DNA of 64,000 nt from Thermococcus sp. EP1 (GTDB taxonomy: Archaea > Methanobacteriota_B > Thermococci > Thermococcales > Thermococcaceae): assembly GCF_001317345.1 (NCBI RefSeq), contig NZ_JXCG01000004.1, positions 147,008 through 211,007 on the forward strand, given 5' to 3'. Each line of letters opens with the position of its first letter. Position 1 is the stretch's first letter. Position numbers and translations under genes: made by a program. The notes under the pieces were generated by a model that saw only the letters and a list, made by a program, of their open reading frames with translations, ran no database searches and was not told the DNA's origin. Below are positions 27,547 through 38,625 of this stretch, piece by piece.

Positions 27547-28148
27547 GCTCTCACCTTCTCAAATTTCTCAACGATTCTCGCTTTAACCTCTTCAAAGTGT
27601 TCAGGAAGCTTTTCAGGTTCAAGCCCTTTAACAAGGTATCCTCCAAATTGCTTTCTGTACTTTTCTTCATCCTCTTCTTTGAGCATCTTTGCATATCTAG
27701 CTATGTGTTCACCATTTACTCTATCTTCTCCAGGATAAATTTCTTCGCTATGAGGAACGTTAAGACCAGCATCAACTGCTCCTTTAAGCACGGCGAAGAT
27801 GCTTGAACCTTTTGTAGGTGGGTGGAGCCCTATATCAAGTATTGCCTCTTCAATGCCCTTTTCTAATGCTTTATATCCAATCAATAGTCCAAGGAGATAG
27901 GCACTTGGAGTGTTCCCCCCATGACCTTTCCATCCAAAGTCTCTCATGAGTTCTCTTGTGTGAGCTGAAACAACCGTTTTGTCACCTTCTGGACCATAAA
28001 GGACTATCTGAGCGATATGATGATTAAGTGTTTTTCTCACGACTAATCTAGGCTTGCCCGATTTTAAGAGTGCAAGCCTCTTGTGATAGTTAGTCTTACC
28101 TTCCCTTCTTCTCCTAAATGGAACTCTATATCTTGGTCCGTGAGCCAT
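27543..28148 (-). CDS. rpl18: Large ribosomal subunit protein uL18
   Basis: 201 residues, [40 protein letters not shown], the archaeal/eukaryotic form that binds 5S rRNA together with uL5. It follows rpl19e by five bases and overlaps rps5 by four. Confidence 0.97.
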   Translation of the reverse strand: MAHGPRYRVPFRRRREGKTNYHKRLALLKSGKPRLVVRKTLNHHIAQIVLYGPEGDKTVVSAHTRELMRDFGWKGHGGNTPSAYLLGLLIGYKALEKGIEEAILDIGLHPPTKGSSIFAVLKGAVDAGLNVPHSEEIYPGEDRVNGEHIARYAKMLKEEDEEKYRKQFGGYLVKGLEPEKLPEHFEEVKARIVEKFEKVRA

Positions 28149-28153
28149 TTATA

Positions 28154-28600
28154 TCACCTCTTTAATATACCTCTCTCTTCCATGAACAGGTAAAGCTGGT
28201 GTTTGTTCTTAAACTGGCCACCTTTAGCCCTTATGTAAAGATTGCGGTATGTATGTTCATCAATTTTTTTCTCAGCTTTGAGCTTCCTGAGCTCTTTTCT
28301 AAGTGCTCTTATAGTCATTATCCACTTCTCCTTCTTACCCATTCTTGCTGTCTTTTTACCTTTTCTATTTCCATGTCCCCTGTGTCTACCTTTCTTCTTT
28401 GCCTCTTGCCTAACTTTTGCTCTGTATCTGCTTTGTCCCTTAAGGGGTTTTTTCTTGACAACCCCTTCATTTATCAATCTCCTAATGTCCTCCCTAGTGA
28501 TTGCGGATTTAACGTCCTCAATCCTCTCAGGATCAATCCAAATTCTATTCTCGCCACACTTCAACAGTTCAGCTGCAATTCTTCTCTGCATCTTAAGCAT
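28154..28600 (-). CDS. rpl19e: Large ribosomal subunit protein eL19
   Basis: 148 residues, nearly all basic helices: [39 protein letters not shown] and the central [23 protein letters not shown] stretch. The ATG at 28598-28600 follows GAGGTGAATGTC. The GTG three codons earlier lies within that site. Confidence 0.96.
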   Translation of the reverse strand: MLKMQRRIAAELLKCGENRIWIDPERIEDVKSAITREDIRRLINEGVVKKKPLKGQSRYRAKVRQEAKKKGRHRGHGNRKGKKTARMGKKEKWIMTIRALRKELRKLKAEKKIDEHTYRNLYIRAKGGQFKNKHQLYLFMEERGILKR

Positions 28601-28605
28601 GACAT

Positions 28606-28989
28606 TCACCTCGCATTGAGCACCTTAATCCCCAATTCCTTAGCCCTCTCAATTATCATGATTCTCTTCTTCTTCCCAACGGTACTTGCGATCCTAGCTG
28701 CTTGTCTTGTTGGATCAACAGATTCAAGTTCTTTAACATTGTGGACAAGCACTTCTTCATATCCACTTGGATGAAGTCCTCTAACAGCCTTTGGTGAGCT
28801 CCATCCAATACTTGGAGATCTTGCTTTACCTTTCAGTTTAACTCTCATCTTGCTGTCAGTTCCTTTTGGCCTTCTCCATTTAGGATCATTTTTGAACTTT
28901 GGAAACCTCCACCACTCCTGTCTAAGGAATTTGGGTTTCTTTCTCTTGAGTTTAGCCCTTATTCTCAACAGTCTCGCTTTTTCGTTCAT
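28606..28989 (-). CDS. rpl32e: Large ribosomal subunit protein eL32
   Basis: 127 residues with [26 protein letters not shown] and [28 protein letters not shown], the signature segments of L32e. It is in the standard rpl6-rpl32e-rpl19e order. Confidence 0.96.
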   Translation of the reverse strand: MNEKARLLRIRAKLKRKKPKFLRQEWWRFPKFKNDPKWRRPKGTDSKMRVKLKGKARSPSIGWSSPKAVRGLHPSGYEEVLVHNVKELESVDPTRQAARIASTVGKKKRIMIIERAKELGIKVLNAR

Positions 28990-28999
28990 CTCTCACACC

Positions 29000-29554
29000 T
29001 CAGAACTTTATAGGTTTACCAGCTTTTTCCACAATGTAGATACCATCTTGGAATACTCTTCTATCTCTACCAACCACCTTAGTTGCTTGCTCGATGTTTG
29101 CTGCGGTTTGTCCTACCTTCTCTTTGTCGATTCCTTCTACAAGAATTTCTCCGCCTCTAACCTTCACAGTGACTCCCGGAAGTATCTTGGCGACCCTAGG
29201 AGCCTTTTCACCAAGGAAATTCTCAATGTAAACTTTGTCACCTTGCACTTTTACTGTTATTGGAAAGTGACTGTAAACCACCTTAAGCTTGTAAGTAAGG
29301 CCCTCCGTGACTCCCTTAACCATGTTTGTTATGTGTGCCTTGAAGGTTCTTGCGATTGCAATATCTTTTCTCCTTGGAAAGTCCTTGTAGATGACAACCT
29401 TATTGTCCTCTGCAAAGAGCTTAAAGCCAGGATAACTGAGTTCTCGTTCAACTTCTCCTTTTGGTCCTTTCACTTTTACAAGGTTACCATTTATTTCAAC
29501 TGTAACTCCTTCTGGAATTTCAACTTCTTCCCTCACCCATGCATCAACTGGCAT
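29000..29554 (-). CDS. rpl6: Large ribosomal subunit protein uL6
   Basis: 184 residues made of two similar domains: [25 protein letters not shown], then [36 protein letters not shown]. It lies near the factor-binding site of the ribosome. The ATG at 29552-29554 is preceded by GAGGTGAGAGAA. Confidence 0.96.
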   Translation of the reverse strand: MPVDAWVREEVEIPEGVTVEINGNLVKVKGPKGEVERELSYPGFKLFAEDNKVVIYKDFPRRKDIAIARTFKAHITNMVKGVTEGLTYKLKVVYSHFPITVKVQGDKVYIENFLGEKAPRVAKILPGVTVKVRGGEILVEGIDKEKVGQTAANIEQATKVVGRDRRVFQDGIYIVEKAGKPIKF

Positions 29555-29564
29555 TTCTCTCACC

Positions 29565-29957
29565 TCAGTAGATGTAAGCTATTAATCTTCCACCAATGCC
29601 CTTCTCCAGGGCCTCTTTGTGAGTCATAACTCCTTGAGAGGTTGATACTACCAGTATACCAAATTCGAATGCAGGAAGGAACCTCTTTTCCCATTTCTCG
29701 TATTCTTTAGCCTTTACTGAGAATCTTGGCTTTATTGCGCCTGCTCTGTTTACTTTTCCTAAGAGTTGAACTCTGTAAATTCCCGCTCTACCATCATCAA
29801 TAAACTCAAACTCTCCAATATAGCCGTTCTCTTGCATAACTCTTAGTACTTCTCCAATAAGCTTTGAAGCTGGTTTTATGTATACCTCTTTCTTACCAAC
29901 TCTCTCGCTATTTGTGATATGTGACAATGCATTTGCCAAAGGGTCTAACAAAGTCAT
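29565..29957 (-). CDS. rps8: Small ribosomal subunit protein uS8
   Basis: 130 residues, [41 protein letters not shown], with the C-terminal [28 protein letters not shown] that is highly conserved in S8. It binds the central domain of 16S rRNA. Confidence 0.97.
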   Translation of the reverse strand: MTLLDPLANALSHITNSERVGKKEVYIKPASKLIGEVLRVMQENGYIGEFEFIDDGRAGIYRVQLLGKVNRAGAIKPRFSVKAKEYEKWEKRFLPAFEFGILVVSTSQGVMTHKEALEKGIGGRLIAYIY

Positions 29958-29968
29958 CTCATCTCACC

Positions 29969-30139
29969 TCAGTCGTATTTCTTAAATCCTAATTTTGGAG
30001 CTACCTCTCTAAAGCAGTGTCTGCAAAGCATCAGTCCATGAATTCTAACTATTGGTCCAAATTGCCCGCATCTAACGCATCTTCTCGCGCCTTTACCAAA
30101 CTTCCTTGATTTTCTTTTATTGTAATCAGCCTTTGCCAT
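29969..30139 (-). CDS. rps14: Small ribosomal subunit protein uS14 (zinc-binding)
   Basis: A short gene of 56 codons, [17 protein letters not shown] at the start. CVRC and CRHC form the zinc site (around residues 21-24 and 39-42) of the short S14 type. It lies between rpl5 and rps8 as expected. The ribosome binding site GAGGGATGATT includes the stop codon of rpl5. Confidence 0.95.
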   Translation of the reverse strand: MAKADYNKRKSRKFGKGARRCVRCGQFGPIVRIHGLMLCRHCFREVAPKLGFKKYD

Positions 30140-30141
30140 AA

Positions 30142-30693
30142 TCATCCCTCCACAATCTGGACTCCAAACTCTTCCTGCATAAAAACCATCCCTTCTTCTT
30201 TAGTAAGCTTGTGCTTTGTTGGAATGTGGTGTCTCCTTCTCTTCCTTATTGCTATTCTATATCCTGGCCTCTCTAGTGTTACACAAACGTCCATACCGAA
30301 GATACCTATCTCTGGGTCATACTCAACTCCGGGTATGTTTATGTGCTCGTCAATTCCAAAGCATACATTTCCATGTTCATCGAAACTTGAGGCTTTGAGT
30401 CTGTTATCAACGGCAGCGAGCAATCTCTTTAAGAGGTCGTAGGCTTTTTGTCCTCTGAGAGTTACTTTGACTGCAATTGGTTCTCCTCTTCTTATTCCGA
30501 AGTCCCTATTTGTTTTCTTGGCCTTCCTTCTTATTGGCTTCTGGCCTACCAGAGCTTCTAACATTGTCTCTGCCTTTGTCAATCTCTCACCACTCTCTCC
30601 CACACCAATGTTTATTGTTATTTTTCCAATTCTCGGTCTCCTCATGGGATGAGCTTCCCAATCAGCCAAGATTGCCTCTCTGTTAGTTATCAT
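30142..30693 (-). CDS. rpl5: Large ribosomal subunit protein uL5
   Basis: 183 residues with [24 protein letters not shown] and [32 protein letters not shown], conserved L5 segments. It binds 5S rRNA with uL18. It lies between rps4e and rps14. Confidence 0.97.
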   Translation of the reverse strand: MITNREAILADWEAHPMRRPRIGKITINIGVGESGERLTKAETMLEALVGQKPIRRKAKKTNRDFGIRRGEPIAVKVTLRGQKAYDLLKRLLAAVDNRLKASSFDEHGNVCFGIDEHINIPGVEYDPEIGIFGMDVCVTLERPGYRIAIRKRRRHHIPTKHKLTKEEGMVFMQEEFGVQIVEG

Positions 30694-30704
30694 TCTCTTT
30701 CACC

Positions 30705-31451
30705 TCACGGTAATGAAATCTTTGGCTCTTCCTTACCCAAAACGAATGCATAATCTTTCAATGTATCGAATAGTTCTCCTTCTTTGTCTTCAATTGTGAC
30801 CACATCGGGCCATCCGCCTGGGAATTGTCTCACTTCAACTATTTTCCCCATTCTTGCAACGTTTTTACCTTGTACAACAAAGACAAAAGCCCCTACATCA
30901 AATGGCAGGACTTCAACTATTTCTCTCTCTGGGACTTTTACTAGAACTGTATCTGCAGTTCTAAAGGCATCCTTGGTCTCATCTGTGAGTGAGCTGAGCT
31001 TAACTAAGTGGTTTGTACCATCATGGAAGTTAAGTTGCAGATTACCTCCTTTCACCATCCTCTTATTGCTTATCCTGAGAGGTTTTATCTTAGCCTCTTC
31101 TTCAGTTATTGGATGGAGAATTAATTTTCCAATTCTATTTGGAAGCACTCTGTAGTATTCTCCAGTTTCTGGAATTGAAACGACATCCATTATACCTACT
31201 GGGAATTTGTAGTCCTTTCTTACTTTTCCATCAACAAGTACTTTGCCTTCATTGAGGACTTTCCTAGCCTCTCTTCCTGTTCTAGCGTAGCCCAAGTAAT
31301 CCCTAATTATGTAAATGAGAGGTATTGAAGTCCTCATAGTGTGAGGCCCTGGTGACGGTCTAACTGCCCATTTGAAAACTTTTCTTTCGATATACCATTG
31401 AGTTGGGGCAGCAAGTCTTTTAAGGTGTCTCTTAGCACCCTTCCTCGCCAT
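30705..31451 (-). CDS. rps4e: Small ribosomal subunit protein eS4
   Basis: 248 residues starting [24 protein letters not shown]. An S4-type RNA-binding segment ([29 protein letters not shown]) is followed by a KOW-like C-terminal region ([12 protein letters not shown]). The ATG at 31449-31451 follows GAGGGCTTGAAC. It is archaeal/eukaryotic only. Confidence 0.96.
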   Translation of the reverse strand: MARKGAKRHLKRLAAPTQWYIERKVFKWAVRPSPGPHTMRTSIPLIYIIRDYLGYARTGREARKVLNEGKVLVDGKVRKDYKFPVGIMDVVSIPETGEYYRVLPNRIGKLILHPITEEEAKIKPLRISNKRMVKGGNLQLNFHDGTNHLVKLSSLTDETKDAFRTADTVLVKVPEREIVEVLPFDVGAFVFVVQGKNVARMGKIVEVRQFPGGWPDVVTIEDKEGELFDTLKDYAFVLGKEEPKISLP

Positions 31452-31453
31452 GT

Positions 31454-31816
31454 TCAAGCCCTCCTCTCAATTATTTTCTTTCTTCTCTCATCTTCAAGGT
31501 TAAGATCAACAATCATAACATTTGATGGATGGATCGGATAGAATACTTCAGTTCCACTTACTTTCTTTACAGTAACTCCCTCGATATGAAGTCTATACCT
31601 CTTAAGATCTACTTCAATCACTTTTCCTTCATGACCCTTGAAGTCTCCTCTAAGTATCTTTACCTTGTCTCCACTCCTTATTGGCAAACTTCTAATACCG
31701 TACTTTTGTCTGAGTTCCCTTGAGAGTGTGGCACTAACGATTTTGTGCCTCAAATGAAGAGGAGCATTGTACAAAAACTTTCTTTGTTTTCTCGGTTGTT
31801 TACTTTTCAATCTCAT
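31454..31816 (-). CDS. rpl24: Large ribosomal subunit protein uL24
   Basis: 120 residues with a KOW motif, [30 protein letters not shown], and a basic N-terminal extension ([24 protein letters not shown]). It starts large-subunit assembly. Ten bases after rpl14. Confidence 0.96.
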   Translation of the reverse strand: MRLKSKQPRKQRKFLYNAPLHLRHKIVSATLSRELRQKYGIRSLPIRSGDKVKILRGDFKGHEGKVIEVDLKRYRLHIEGVTVKKVSGTEVFYPIHPSNVMIVDLNLEDERRKKIIERRA

Positions 31817-31826
31817 TTATCTCACC

Positions 31827-32252
31827 TCACAATACTATGCTCGCAATACTTCCAACTCTAACCCACTTTTCAGCAGCCTCTCTTGCCACAGGACCTCTAA
31901 TTTCAGTCCCTCTTGGAACACCTTCTGGTGTTGTTATAATTGCTGCATTGTCTTCAAACTTAACTCTCATTCCATCAAGCCTTTTGTATTCCTTTCTTTG
32001 TCTGACTATAACTGCCCTAACTACTTGATGTCTTATGTCAGGTCTTCCTTTCTTCACTGTTGCGATGACCATGTCTCCAACGCCTGCTGAAGCTAGTCTT
32101 CTTCTAACTCCCTTGTATCCAACTACTCCAATAATTTGGATAACTTTTGCTCCAGAGTTGTCTGCTACAGTGAGGTAAGCCCCAATAGGAAGAGCCCTTG
32201 TTGGTCTTACAGGAGATATACCTCTTGTAGCACCAGCACCCTTCTTTGCCAT
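31827..32252 (-). CDS. rpl14: Large ribosomal subunit protein uL14
   Basis: 141 residues. [18 protein letters not shown] and the [26 protein letters not shown] segment define L14. Six bases separate it from rps17. Confidence 0.97.
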   Translation of the reverse strand: MAKKGAGATRGISPVRPTRALPIGAYLTVADNSGAKVIQIIGVVGYKGVRRRLASAGVGDMVIATVKKGRPDIRHQVVRAVIVRQRKEYKRLDGMRVKFEDNAAIITTPEGVPRGTEIRGPVAREAAEKWVRVGSIASIVL

Positions 32253-32258
32253 GTCTTA

Positions 32259-32594
32259 TCACCTCTCCTCTGCCTTTTGCGTGACTGCAACTACTACAAA
32301 ACTCTTTGTCTTACTAAGTGGCCTGGTTTCAGCTATAATTACTTTGTCCCCAGCCTTTGCATTAATGCATGGTGGATTGTGAGCATGAACTTTGCTTCTT
32401 CTAAGTTCATAACGCTCGTATTTTTTTAGATAGTGATAGTACTGTCTCTCAACAGTAACTGTATGTCTTGGCTTATCGCTAACCACTATTCCTTCGAATA
32501 CTCTACCGTGCACTTTTATATGGCCATGCCAAGGGCATTTTGGGTCATCACACTTTTCCGCAGGAGGCTGTATTCTCAATCCAATGTCTCTCAT
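32259..32594 (-). CDS. rps17: Small ribosomal subunit protein uS17
   Basis: 111 residues starting [20 protein letters not shown]. The OB fold includes [44 protein letters not shown]. The ATG at 32592-32594 follows GAGGTGAAAGAC. It slightly precedes the end of rnp1 (six bases apart). Confidence 0.96.
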   Translation of the reverse strand: MRDIGLRIQPPAEKCDDPKCPWHGHIKVHGRVFEGIVVSDKPRHTVTVERQYYHYLKKYERYELRRSKVHAHNPPCINAKAGDKVIIAETRPLSKTKSFVVVAVTQKAEER

Positions 32595-32599
32595 GTCTT

Positions 32600-32857
32600 T
32601 CACCTCTTTTTCAATCTCATCTCGGGCCTTCCAACCAGTTCTTCTCCCTTTATTCGAATTTTTTTATCATCAACCTCAAATTCAAACTCCGCAACGATTT
32701 TGGGAATTTTCCATACTTTCCTTCCAAGGATTGTGAGGGTATTTTTAGTCTCGTCAATCACATATCCTTCAATTCCTATCAACCCTGGATGAGAGCTCTT
32801 CACCACTTTAACTTTCAGTCCTATGAGTTCATGGAGGAGTAGTGTTTTCCTTGTCAT
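32600..32857 (-). CDS. rnp1: Ribonuclease P protein component 1 (Rpp29/Pop4)
   Basis: 85 residues from ATG 32855-32857, [19 protein letters not shown], then the Sm-like core [20 protein letters not shown] and [14 protein letters not shown]. Rpp29 supports the RNA subunit of RNase P, which matures tRNA 5' ends. This ATG overlaps the eIF1-like stop (ATGA), a common coupling here. The same frame is open to an ATG at 32968, which would add 37 residues (RWDSEKRKNRASRRSQ region) lying wholly inside the eIF1 gene. Pyrococcus entries with about 127 residues use that long form. No ribosome binding site precedes it, so I prefer the short one. Confidence 0.85.
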   Translation of the reverse strand: MTRKTLLLHELIGLKVKVVKSSHPGLIGIEGYVIDETKNTLTILGRKVWKIPKIVAEFEFEVDDKKIRIKGEELVGRPEMRLKKR

Positions 32858-33150
32858 TCTACTTCTATTAAGTCCTCTGAAAATCCAAGTTCTGCCAATA
32901 AGCGCTTCACCTTTTCTCTGTGATCTCCTTGAAGCTCTATTCTTCCGTTTTTCGCTGTCCCACCGCATGCCAACTTCGCCTTGAGTTTTTTTGCTATTTC
33001 ATCAAGGTTAAACTCTTTCTCATCAATACCCTCAATTATAGTCTTGAGTTTTCCATATCGGGCTTTTTCAATATAGACCCTTATTCTTTGTTGCTCCTTT
33101 AACACTTCTTTAAACAACATCTCATCCAGGGGATTCACAATCCTAGGCAC
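32854..33150 (-). CDS. Translation initiation factor 1 (SUI1/eIF1 family)
   Basis: 98 residues. MPRIVNPLDEMLFKEVLKEQQRIRVYIEKARYGK leads into KKLKAKLACGGTAKNGRIELQGDH, the start-codon-discrimination loop typical of SUI1. It acts on the 30S subunit in start-site selection. It lies between rpl29 and rnp1 as in other archaea. Confidence 0.94.
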   Translation of the reverse strand: MPRIVNPLDEMLFKEVLKEQQRIRVYIEKARYGKLKTIIEGIDEKEFNLDEIAKKLKAKLACGGTAKNGRIELQGDHREKVKRLLAELGFSEDLIEVE

Positions 33151-33156
33151 TAACCA

Positions 33157-33357
33157 TCACCTTTTACTCCTCAACTTTTCCTTCTTTATTGTTAGTAGGC
33201 GGGCAATATCCCTCCTAAGGTTCCTAATAACCATAGGGTTCTCCAAGGAGGTGCCCATAGTAAGCATTCCTCTCTCCTTCGCGAGTTCAAGTCTAAGTTC
33301 CCTAATTTTTGCTTCGATCTCTTCTACGCTCATCTCTCTAATCTCACTTGGTTTCAT
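33157..33357 (-). CDS. rpl29: Large ribosomal subunit protein uL29
   Basis: 66 residues, [30 protein letters not shown] and [16 protein letters not shown]: the helical hairpin of L29 near the exit tunnel. Its ATG overlaps the end of rps3 by four bases. Confidence 0.96.
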   Translation of the reverse strand: MKPSEIREMSVEEIEAKIRELRLELAKERGMLTMGTSLENPMVIRNLRRDIARLLTIKKEKLRSKR

Positions 33358-33977
33358 TGCTCGCTCACCTCTTCTTCAATTGGCTTCTCCACGATCTCAA
33401 TTTCATCGGGAAGTCTTGCGTCCGGAGGCATGATTGATACTTTCACGCCAAGCACGCCAAGCTTTAGTAGTGCTTGTGCATATCCTCTTGAAACTAATGT
33501 CTCAGCTGGATTTCCAACCTTTGCAATGTATCCCTGATAAAATCTAACACTCTTAGCTCTTTCTCCTGTTAATTTACCACTAATTCTGATCTCTACTCCT
33601 CTTGCTCCGTTGTTCATTATGGCTCTTATTGCAGCATATGCTGCCCTTCTGAAGTGAACTCCTCTCTCTAATGCTTGAGCAAGTCTGGTTGCCTGAACTT
33701 TAGCATTAAAGTACGGATTTTTGATTTCTTCAACTTCTATTTGTGGATTTTCTAGATTAAATCGTCTCTCAAGAATTCTCGTGAGTTCTCTAATCTTTCT
33801 ACCTCCCCTTCCAATAACAAAACCCGGCCTTTCAACAAATATGACGACCTTAGTTCCAAGGGGAGTCTTTTTAATGTCGAGTCCACCGTATCCTGCTCTT
33901 CTCAACTCCTTCTCAAGATATTCATCGATGAGCATCTCTTTTATGCCTTCCCTTATGAAGTATCTCTCGATCGCCAT
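33354..33977 (-). CDS. rps3: Small ribosomal subunit protein uS3
   Basis: 207 residues, [21 protein letters not shown], with the KH motif [25 protein letters not shown] and the C-terminal [21 protein letters not shown]. It lines the mRNA entry site. The ATG at 33975-33977 follows AGGAGGTGAGCCT. Confidence 0.97.
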   Translation of the reverse strand: MAIERYFIREGIKEMLIDEYLEKELRRAGYGGLDIKKTPLGTKVVIFVERPGFVIGRGGRKIRELTRILERRFNLENPQIEVEEIKNPYFNAKVQATRLAQALERGVHFRRAAYAAIRAIMNNGARGVEIRISGKLTGERAKSVRFYQGYIAKVGNPAETLVSRGYAQALLKLGVLGVKVSIMPPDARLPDEIEIVEKPIEEEVSEQ

Positions 33978-33981
33978 AGGC

Positions 33982-34446
33982 TCACCTCCTAATTTCCTCC
34001 ACAACTATCTCAATGTGTGTTGTCTGTTCGTTGAACTGGGTGGCTCTTCCGAATGCCCTTGGAATATAACCTCTCAATACTGGGCCCCTGTGAGCTGCTA
34101 CATGGATTATTCTTAATCTATCTGGATCTAAGCCTTTCTGTTCTGCATTATTTCTTACATTTAAGAGCAACTTCTTGACTTCTTTAGCAACTTTAACTGG
34201 ATATCTTCCAGGACCAAAGCCTTCGCCTCTCTTGTGTCCCTGTGAGTCGTTGAACCTCCTTAAGTGGATAGGTCTTTTCTTAGCAATTACATCATCAAGT
34301 AGTTTTATAGCATCATTAAGCATCATTCCTTTGATTTCTCTGCAAACTTCTATTGAAAGCTTTGGTGAGATCCTCAAATCTCTCCCACTTGCTTTTGCCA
34401 TTCTCTCAGGGTCAAAATTTTGGAAAGAGTAGGAAAACTTTGCCAT
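33982..34446 (-). CDS. rpl22: Large ribosomal subunit protein uL22
   Basis: 154 residues, with [25 protein letters not shown] and the C-terminal [30 protein letters not shown]. Its hairpin reaches into the exit tunnel. Standard position between rps19 and rps3. Confidence 0.97.
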   Translation of the reverse strand: MAKFSYSFQNFDPERMAKASGRDLRISPKLSIEVCREIKGMMLNDAIKLLDDVIAKKRPIHLRRFNDSQGHKRGEGFGPGRYPVKVAKEVKKLLLNVRNNAEQKGLDPDRLRIIHVAAHRGPVLRGYIPRAFGRATQFNEQTTHIEIVVEEIRR

Positions 34447-34457
34447 TCCTAATCACC

Positions 34458-34859
34458 TCACTTGATTGCCACGAACATTGATGATCTTGTAGCACCAACA
34501 CCAGGTGATCCGTGTTGGACCCTTCTTCTTGTTAGAGCAAATTCTCCAAGGTAATGGCCAATCATTTCTTCCCTAATCTCTATTGGGACGAATTCTTTAC
34601 CGTTGTGGACATGAATTGTCATTCCAACCATTTCTGGGAGGATGACCATGTCTCTGCTGTGGGTTCTTATTGGCTTTTTATACTTACCCTTCTTTGCAAG
34701 CCTAATTTTCCTAAGGAGTTTCTTCTGCTCTGGTGTTAAACCGCGTTTAAGACTTCTCCTCTGCCTTGAAGGAAAGAGCTTGGCTAAATCCTCAAGAGAC
34801 ATGTTCGCAAGTTCCTCAAATGTGTAACCGCGATATTTAAATTCCTTTTTTCTTGCCAT
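34458..34859 (-). CDS. rps19: Small ribosomal subunit protein uS19
   Basis: 133 residues. [47 protein letters not shown] is the S19 core, preceded by the archaeal N-terminal extension [24 protein letters not shown]. It forms a complex with uS13. Confidence 0.97.
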   Translation of the reverse strand: MARKKEFKYRGYTFEELANMSLEDLAKLFPSRQRRSLKRGLTPEQKKLLRKIRLAKKGKYKKPIRTHSRDMVILPEMVGMTIHVHNGKEFVPIEIREEMIGHYLGEFALTRRRVQHGSPGVGATRSSMFVAIK

Positions 34860-34869
34860 TCAAACCACC

Positions 34870-35589
34870 TCACTTCCTTCTCCCAGTTCTTCTCGCTCCT
34901 ATGTGACCAACTTTTCTTCCAGGTGGAGCTCTCTTTGAAACAGTGCTTGGTTTACCAATGTGATGTTCCTTACCACCGTGTGGGTGGTTAACGGCGTTCA
35001 TCTTGACACCTCTTGGCTTTGGCCAGAACCTGTTTCTAGCCTTCATGATGTAGTAAGCCTTACCAGCTTTAACTATTGGTTTCTCAAGCCTTCCTCCACC
35101 AGCAACTACACCTATTGTTGCCCTGCATCTGGGGTTAAATCCTTTAAGCTCACCACTTGGAAGTTGGACAATAACTCTATTCTTCTCCCTTGAGACTACT
35201 AAAGCATAGCTCCCTCCAGCTCTCACGTACTTTCCACCATCGCCAGGCGCTCCTTCAAGGTTGTAAACATAGGTTCCTTCTGGGATCTTTGCAAGGGGGA
35301 GTGTGTTTCCGATTGCAATTGGTGCTTCTGGACCAATATAGATCTCCTGGTCAACTAAAAGGCCTTCTGGAGCAAGGATAAGTTTCTCCAATCCATTATC
35401 AAACTTAACCCTAGCAACAGGGGCTGTTCTTCCTGGGTCATGCAGTATTTCAACAACCTTCCCAGCAAGAGTTTTCTCTTTAGTAAAGCTTAGTGGAACG
35501 TACTTAACAGCACCCCTATACCTATGAGATGGAGCTCTAAATGTTGTTGTTCCTTTTCCTCTCCTTTGTTGAATTAAACTTTTACCCAT
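34870..35589 (-). CDS. rpl2: Large ribosomal subunit protein uL2
   Basis: 239 residues, [20 protein letters not shown], with an OB fold, an SH3-like domain and the peptidyl-transferase-proximal loop [19 protein letters not shown]. The ATG at 35587-35589 follows GAGGTGAGTGAGA. Confidence 0.97.
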   Translation of the reverse strand: MGKSLIQQRRGKGTTTFRAPSHRYRGAVKYVPLSFTKEKTLAGKVVEILHDPGRTAPVARVKFDNGLEKLILAPEGLLVDQEIYIGPEAPIAIGNTLPLAKIPEGTYVYNLEGAPGDGGKYVRAGGSYALVVSREKNRVIVQLPSGELKGFNPRCRATIGVVAGGGRLEKPIVKAGKAYYIMKARNRFWPKPRGVKMNAVNHPHGGKEHHIGKPSTVSKRAPPGRKVGHIGARRTGRRK

Positions 35590-35600
35590 TCTCACTCACC

Positions 35601-35861
35601 TCAGAATAATCCTATTCTAGCAGCAACCTCACTTGCACTGTATTCAGGCTTCAATTTTACGTAAGCTTTCTTTTCTCCCTTCATAGTTATAATGATATTC
35701 ACTTTTTCTACTTTTACATCATAAATTGTTTCAACTGCTTTCTTTATTTCCGGCTTTGTTGCTCTCTTGTCCACTATGAAAGTGAGTTTATTCTCCCTCT
35801 CTACCATTGAAATTGCTTTTTCTGTGACTACCGGCCTTACAATAACTTTATAGGGATCCAT
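35601..35861 (-). CDS. rpl23: Large ribosomal subunit protein uL23
   Basis: 86 residues: [40 protein letters not shown] and the C-terminal [23 protein letters not shown]. It surrounds the tunnel exit and docks SRP and Sec. Between rpl4 and rpl2. Confidence 0.97.
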   Translation of the reverse strand: MDPYKVIVRPVVTEKAISMVERENKLTFIVDKRATKPEIKKAVETIYDVKVEKVNIIITMKGEKKAYVKLKPEYSASEVAARIGLF

Positions 35862-35867
35862 GTCTCA

Positions 35868-36635
35868 TCACCCATAAATCTCCCTTAATCTCTCTATGGC
35901 TCCTTTTGTCCAGATAGTAAGTCTTCCAGGATGGGCACCTGGTGCTAATAGCTCTACACCTAAGTTATCAACTACAACTACATCGACACCTGGATGATTC
36001 CTTGCACCTTGAATTATTCCCTCATTCTTTGCAACTACAATAAGTGGACCCTTTGCCTTTTTGTATCTTCTGCCTCTCATCTTACCCTTTCCTGCTCTCA
36101 CTTTGGTGTTTTTCTTTGCCCTTTCAATGTCGTTCCATACACCAAGCTTTTTGAAGATCTCTCTTGTCTGTGCTGTTTTGTATATCTTCTCAAGTTCATC
36201 CTCAACCACAAGAGGAACTTGAGGCAGGTTATCAACCATGTGCCCTCTAGCTTTTACAAGGTCATAGTTAGCAGTGGCAGCAATTGCACTCATCAAAGCA
36301 AGTCTCTTCTCCTTTTTGTTTATCCCTTCCCAGATTATTTTCTCAACTTTTGGTGGGTGTGCTCTTCTTCCACCTCTTGCAAAGGGGACAAATGCAGCAA
36401 ACCTAGGGGAAGTCTTTATTCTCTCTACCCTTGCCATACCATGACCTTTTCCTATGTTCTCCGTAACTCTCCTCTTACCTGCCAAGGGATCTCTACCCTG
36501 TGGCTGGATTCTGTGTGTCCATGAAGCAATGACCGCTCTTTTAATAAGATCTGGTCTAAAGGGAGTGCGAAATACTCTTGGAAGTTCTATTTCCTCAATT
36601 GGCTCGCCATTGAGTGAAAATACCTTAACTTTCAT
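35868..36635 (-). CDS. rpl4: Large ribosomal subunit protein uL4
   Basis: 255 residues. [34 protein letters not shown] and the loop [38 protein letters not shown], which extends into the tunnel, define archaeal L4. Seven bases before rpl23. Confidence 0.97.
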   Translation of the reverse strand: MKVKVFSLNGEPIEEIELPRVFRTPFRPDLIKRAVIASWTHRIQPQGRDPLAGKRRVTENIGKGHGMARVERIKTSPRFAAFVPFARGGRRAHPPKVEKIIWEGINKKEKRLALMSAIAATANYDLVKARGHMVDNLPQVPLVVEDELEKIYKTAQTREIFKKLGVWNDIERAKKNTKVRAGKGKMRGRRYKKAKGPLIVVAKNEGIIQGARNHPGVDVVVVDNLGVELLAPGAHPGRLTIWTKGAIERLREIYG

Positions 36636-36646
36636 AAATCCTCACC

Positions 36647-37726
36647 TCATTGCTTTGATTCTCTACTAATGTATGTGATTTGTGGAGCTTCAACAGGTGG
36701 TCTTTTTGCAGGTGGCCTTATTGCGGGCCTTACTCTAACGATCCTCTTTATTGCCCCTGGGATAGTACCAGCTACCATGAGGAAGTCATTTCTGACTATT
36801 CCATAGTGTGGGAATCCACCTTTTGGTGTGATCTCAATTTCCTCTCCATTGATAGAAAGCTTGCCGTTCTCTCCTATTCTCAAGAGTCTCTTGTTAAACT
36901 CTGTCCTGTGGTGGAAACCCATTTGACCAGCTCTTGGTACTGTCCACATGACTCTTGCTGGATGCCAAGGACCTATTGTTGCCACCTTTCTCCTACCTTT
37001 GCTGTCCTTGTGAGAAGTCAACTTAACTCCCCATCTCTTAACTGGGCCTTGTGTTCCTTTTCCTTTGGTCACGGCCACTATATCAAGAAGCTCTCCTTCT
37101 TTGAGAATCTCTCTGACTCTAAGTTCTTTCCCAAGTTTGTCTTTAATGAAACCAAACTTTTCTTCAATGTTAGTTCCACCAACAGCGTATTCCATAACTT
37201 CCGGTTTCTTCTTTATGCGGGCGAGCCATGGTTGGGTTGCTACTAATGCCCTGACCTCAACTATTTCGCCAGACTTCACTAGGTCCTCAAGCTCTCCAAG
37301 TTTTTGCTGGAAGACCTCTTCAGTGTAGTTCTTTGGAAGAGTCTTAATTCTTCTTCCAAGGAGACTGTAGAATGTAACATTTTTTGCCTTCTTTGATGGG
37401 TAGTTTTCAAGCTTAAAGTCTGGAACGATGACTTCAGTTGCAGTTTCTAGTCCGAAGTAACCCTTTCTATATGCTCTGACGCCGTATACTATGAGTGGCG
37501 GAGCTTCAACTATGGTAACTGGCATGAAAACTTCTTTTCCATTTGTGAGTCCAGGAGTGTCGTCAATCATGAGTACATGGGTCATTCCAACTTTGTATCC
37601 TGCAAATCCAAGCATTCTAACTTCTTGCTCTTGAGGCCAAGTTCTAATCTTTGGTACTATACTCTTTGCTCTTTTCCTTGGGGAATATGCCAATGAACCT
37701 CTTCTTGGTCTGCTAATTTTTCCCAT
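36647..37726 (-). CDS. rpl3: Large ribosomal subunit protein uL3
   Basis: 359 residues, [32 protein letters not shown], with [19 protein letters not shown] and the W-loop region [30 protein letters not shown] near the peptidyl-transferase centre. It follows the SPOUT methyltransferase by a single base, so they share a transcript. Confidence 0.97.
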   Translation of the reverse strand: MGKISRPRRGSLAYSPRKRAKSIVPKIRTWPQEQEVRMLGFAGYKVGMTHVLMIDDTPGLTNGKEVFMPVTIVEAPPLIVYGVRAYRKGYFGLETATEVIVPDFKLENYPSKKAKNVTFYSLLGRRIKTLPKNYTEEVFQQKLGELEDLVKSGEIVEVRALVATQPWLARIKKKPEVMEYAVGGTNIEEKFGFIKDKLGKELRVREILKEGELLDIVAVTKGKGTQGPVKRWGVKLTSHKDSKGRRKVATIGPWHPARVMWTVPRAGQMGFHHRTEFNKRLLRIGENGKLSINGEEIEITPKGGFPHYGIVRNDFLMVAGTIPGAIKRIVRVRPAIRPPAKRPPVEAPQITYISRESKQ

Positions 37727-37727
37727 T

Positions 37728-38504
37728 TCAATCCCTCCTTATGAAATTAAATATCGCCAATGTCGCCAACACAGCTTCCTCCGTTCTAACGGTCTTTGTC
37801 TTTTGATTTGGAATAGTATTGAGGATTAGATCAAAGGAATAATCCTCATTGAAGTCTCTCAGGATTTCCATTATCCCTTTCCGGGGAGATCCAAATACAA
37901 ATCCCACTTCCCCCTCCAACGGAGGAAGGTTCACTTTTCTCACATCCTCACCCATTCGTGAGGTCGCGATTGCAAGGTTAAGCTTTGCCTTTTTAAGTGT
38001 TTTTGCCAGAGACCCCCTTGTTAGATGGACCCGATACCCCCAATACTCTTTGGGTTTTGTCGGCATCACTTTGAGAGGCATTGTAGAGATAATTTCAAAC
38101 GTCATACGACCTTCTCCAGTTCCTTCGACTAGAGCAAGGTCATCAAGGCCGATATCTGCATACAATCTTTTACCCCTTTTGACTATAACGCCCTCTCGAA
38201 TTTCTCCGATCTTTGGTCTTCCTTTTAGTTTGTGATGGGGTGTTCTTAATGGAGGTAAAACACCAGCGTATTTGAGCTCCTTGGTGAGGGGGATTAAGGC
38301 CTTTCGTAGATATTGAGGGGTCTCCATATATTCCAAGATGAGTTTGATGAACTTACCGTCTTTCCCGCCTGCTTTGTAAATCCAGATGTGTTCTACACCA
38401 AAGATTGCCGCTGCCCTGCCAATCTGGCCAACTTTGTATGTCCTTATTTTTGGATCCGATGTCTCCTCAAGGAGTGAATCTGGAATAAAGATATGCCACG
38501 CCAT
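37728..38504 (-). CDS. SPOUT-family RNA methyltransferase (C9orf114/DUF171 type)
   Basis: 258 residues, [43 protein letters not shown]. An OB-like insertion ([25 protein letters not shown]) interrupts the SPOUT fold. The SAM-binding knot at the C-terminus contains [16 protein letters not shown] and [27 protein letters not shown]. Its eukaryotic relatives are putative uridine-N3 methyltransferases. It leads the S10/spc superoperon directly before rpl3, so the substrate is probably rRNA. The ATG at 38502-38504 follows GGATGACTAAA; the ATG three codons earlier is less well placed. Confidence 0.88.
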   Translation of the reverse strand: MAWHIFIPDSLLEETSDPKIRTYKVGQIGRAAAIFGVEHIWIYKAGGKDGKFIKLILEYMETPQYLRKALIPLTKELKYAGVLPPLRTPHHKLKGRPKIGEIREGVIVKRGKRLYADIGLDDLALVEGTGEGRMTFEIISTMPLKVMPTKPKEYWGYRVHLTRGSLAKTLKKAKLNLAIATSRMGEDVRKVNLPPLEGEVGFVFGSPRKGIMEILRDFNEDYSFDLILNTIPNQKTKTVRTEEAVLATLAIFNFIRRD

Positions 38505-38558
38505 TTTAGTCATCCTTTACATTCCTATACTTTAAAGCTGTAGGGGGGTAAAAAGAAT

Positions 38559-38570
38559 GTATTTAAAAGG
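38559..38570 (-). promoter_or_regulatory. Promoter of the rpl3-secY superoperon
   Basis: CCTTTTAAATAC on the minus strand with a purine-rich BRE (GAAAG) before it, about 55 bases from the first start codon. It is the only clear TATA box upstream of the block, so it probably drives about 14 kb of ribosomal genes. Confidence 0.6.
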
Positions 38571-38625
38571 CTTTCGAACTCTTCCACCCTTCTAGGCTTC
38601 CAAAAGTATACAAAATTTTTGCAAA

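Noticed and set aside
28850..29629. Plus-strand frame of 259 codons opposite rpl6 and rpl32e
   Set aside because: It is antisense to two certain ribosomal genes, has no ribosome binding site and a serine/phenylalanine/cysteine-rich nonsense composition.
36680..37246. Plus-strand frame of 188 codons opposite rpl3
   Set aside because: Shadow of a certain gene, no recognised motif and no promoter.
38514..38625. Possible leader regulation (riboswitch or L1-type site) before the rpl3 operon
   Set aside because: The leader is only about 30 bases and no stem or ribosomal-protein binding mimic could be recognised.
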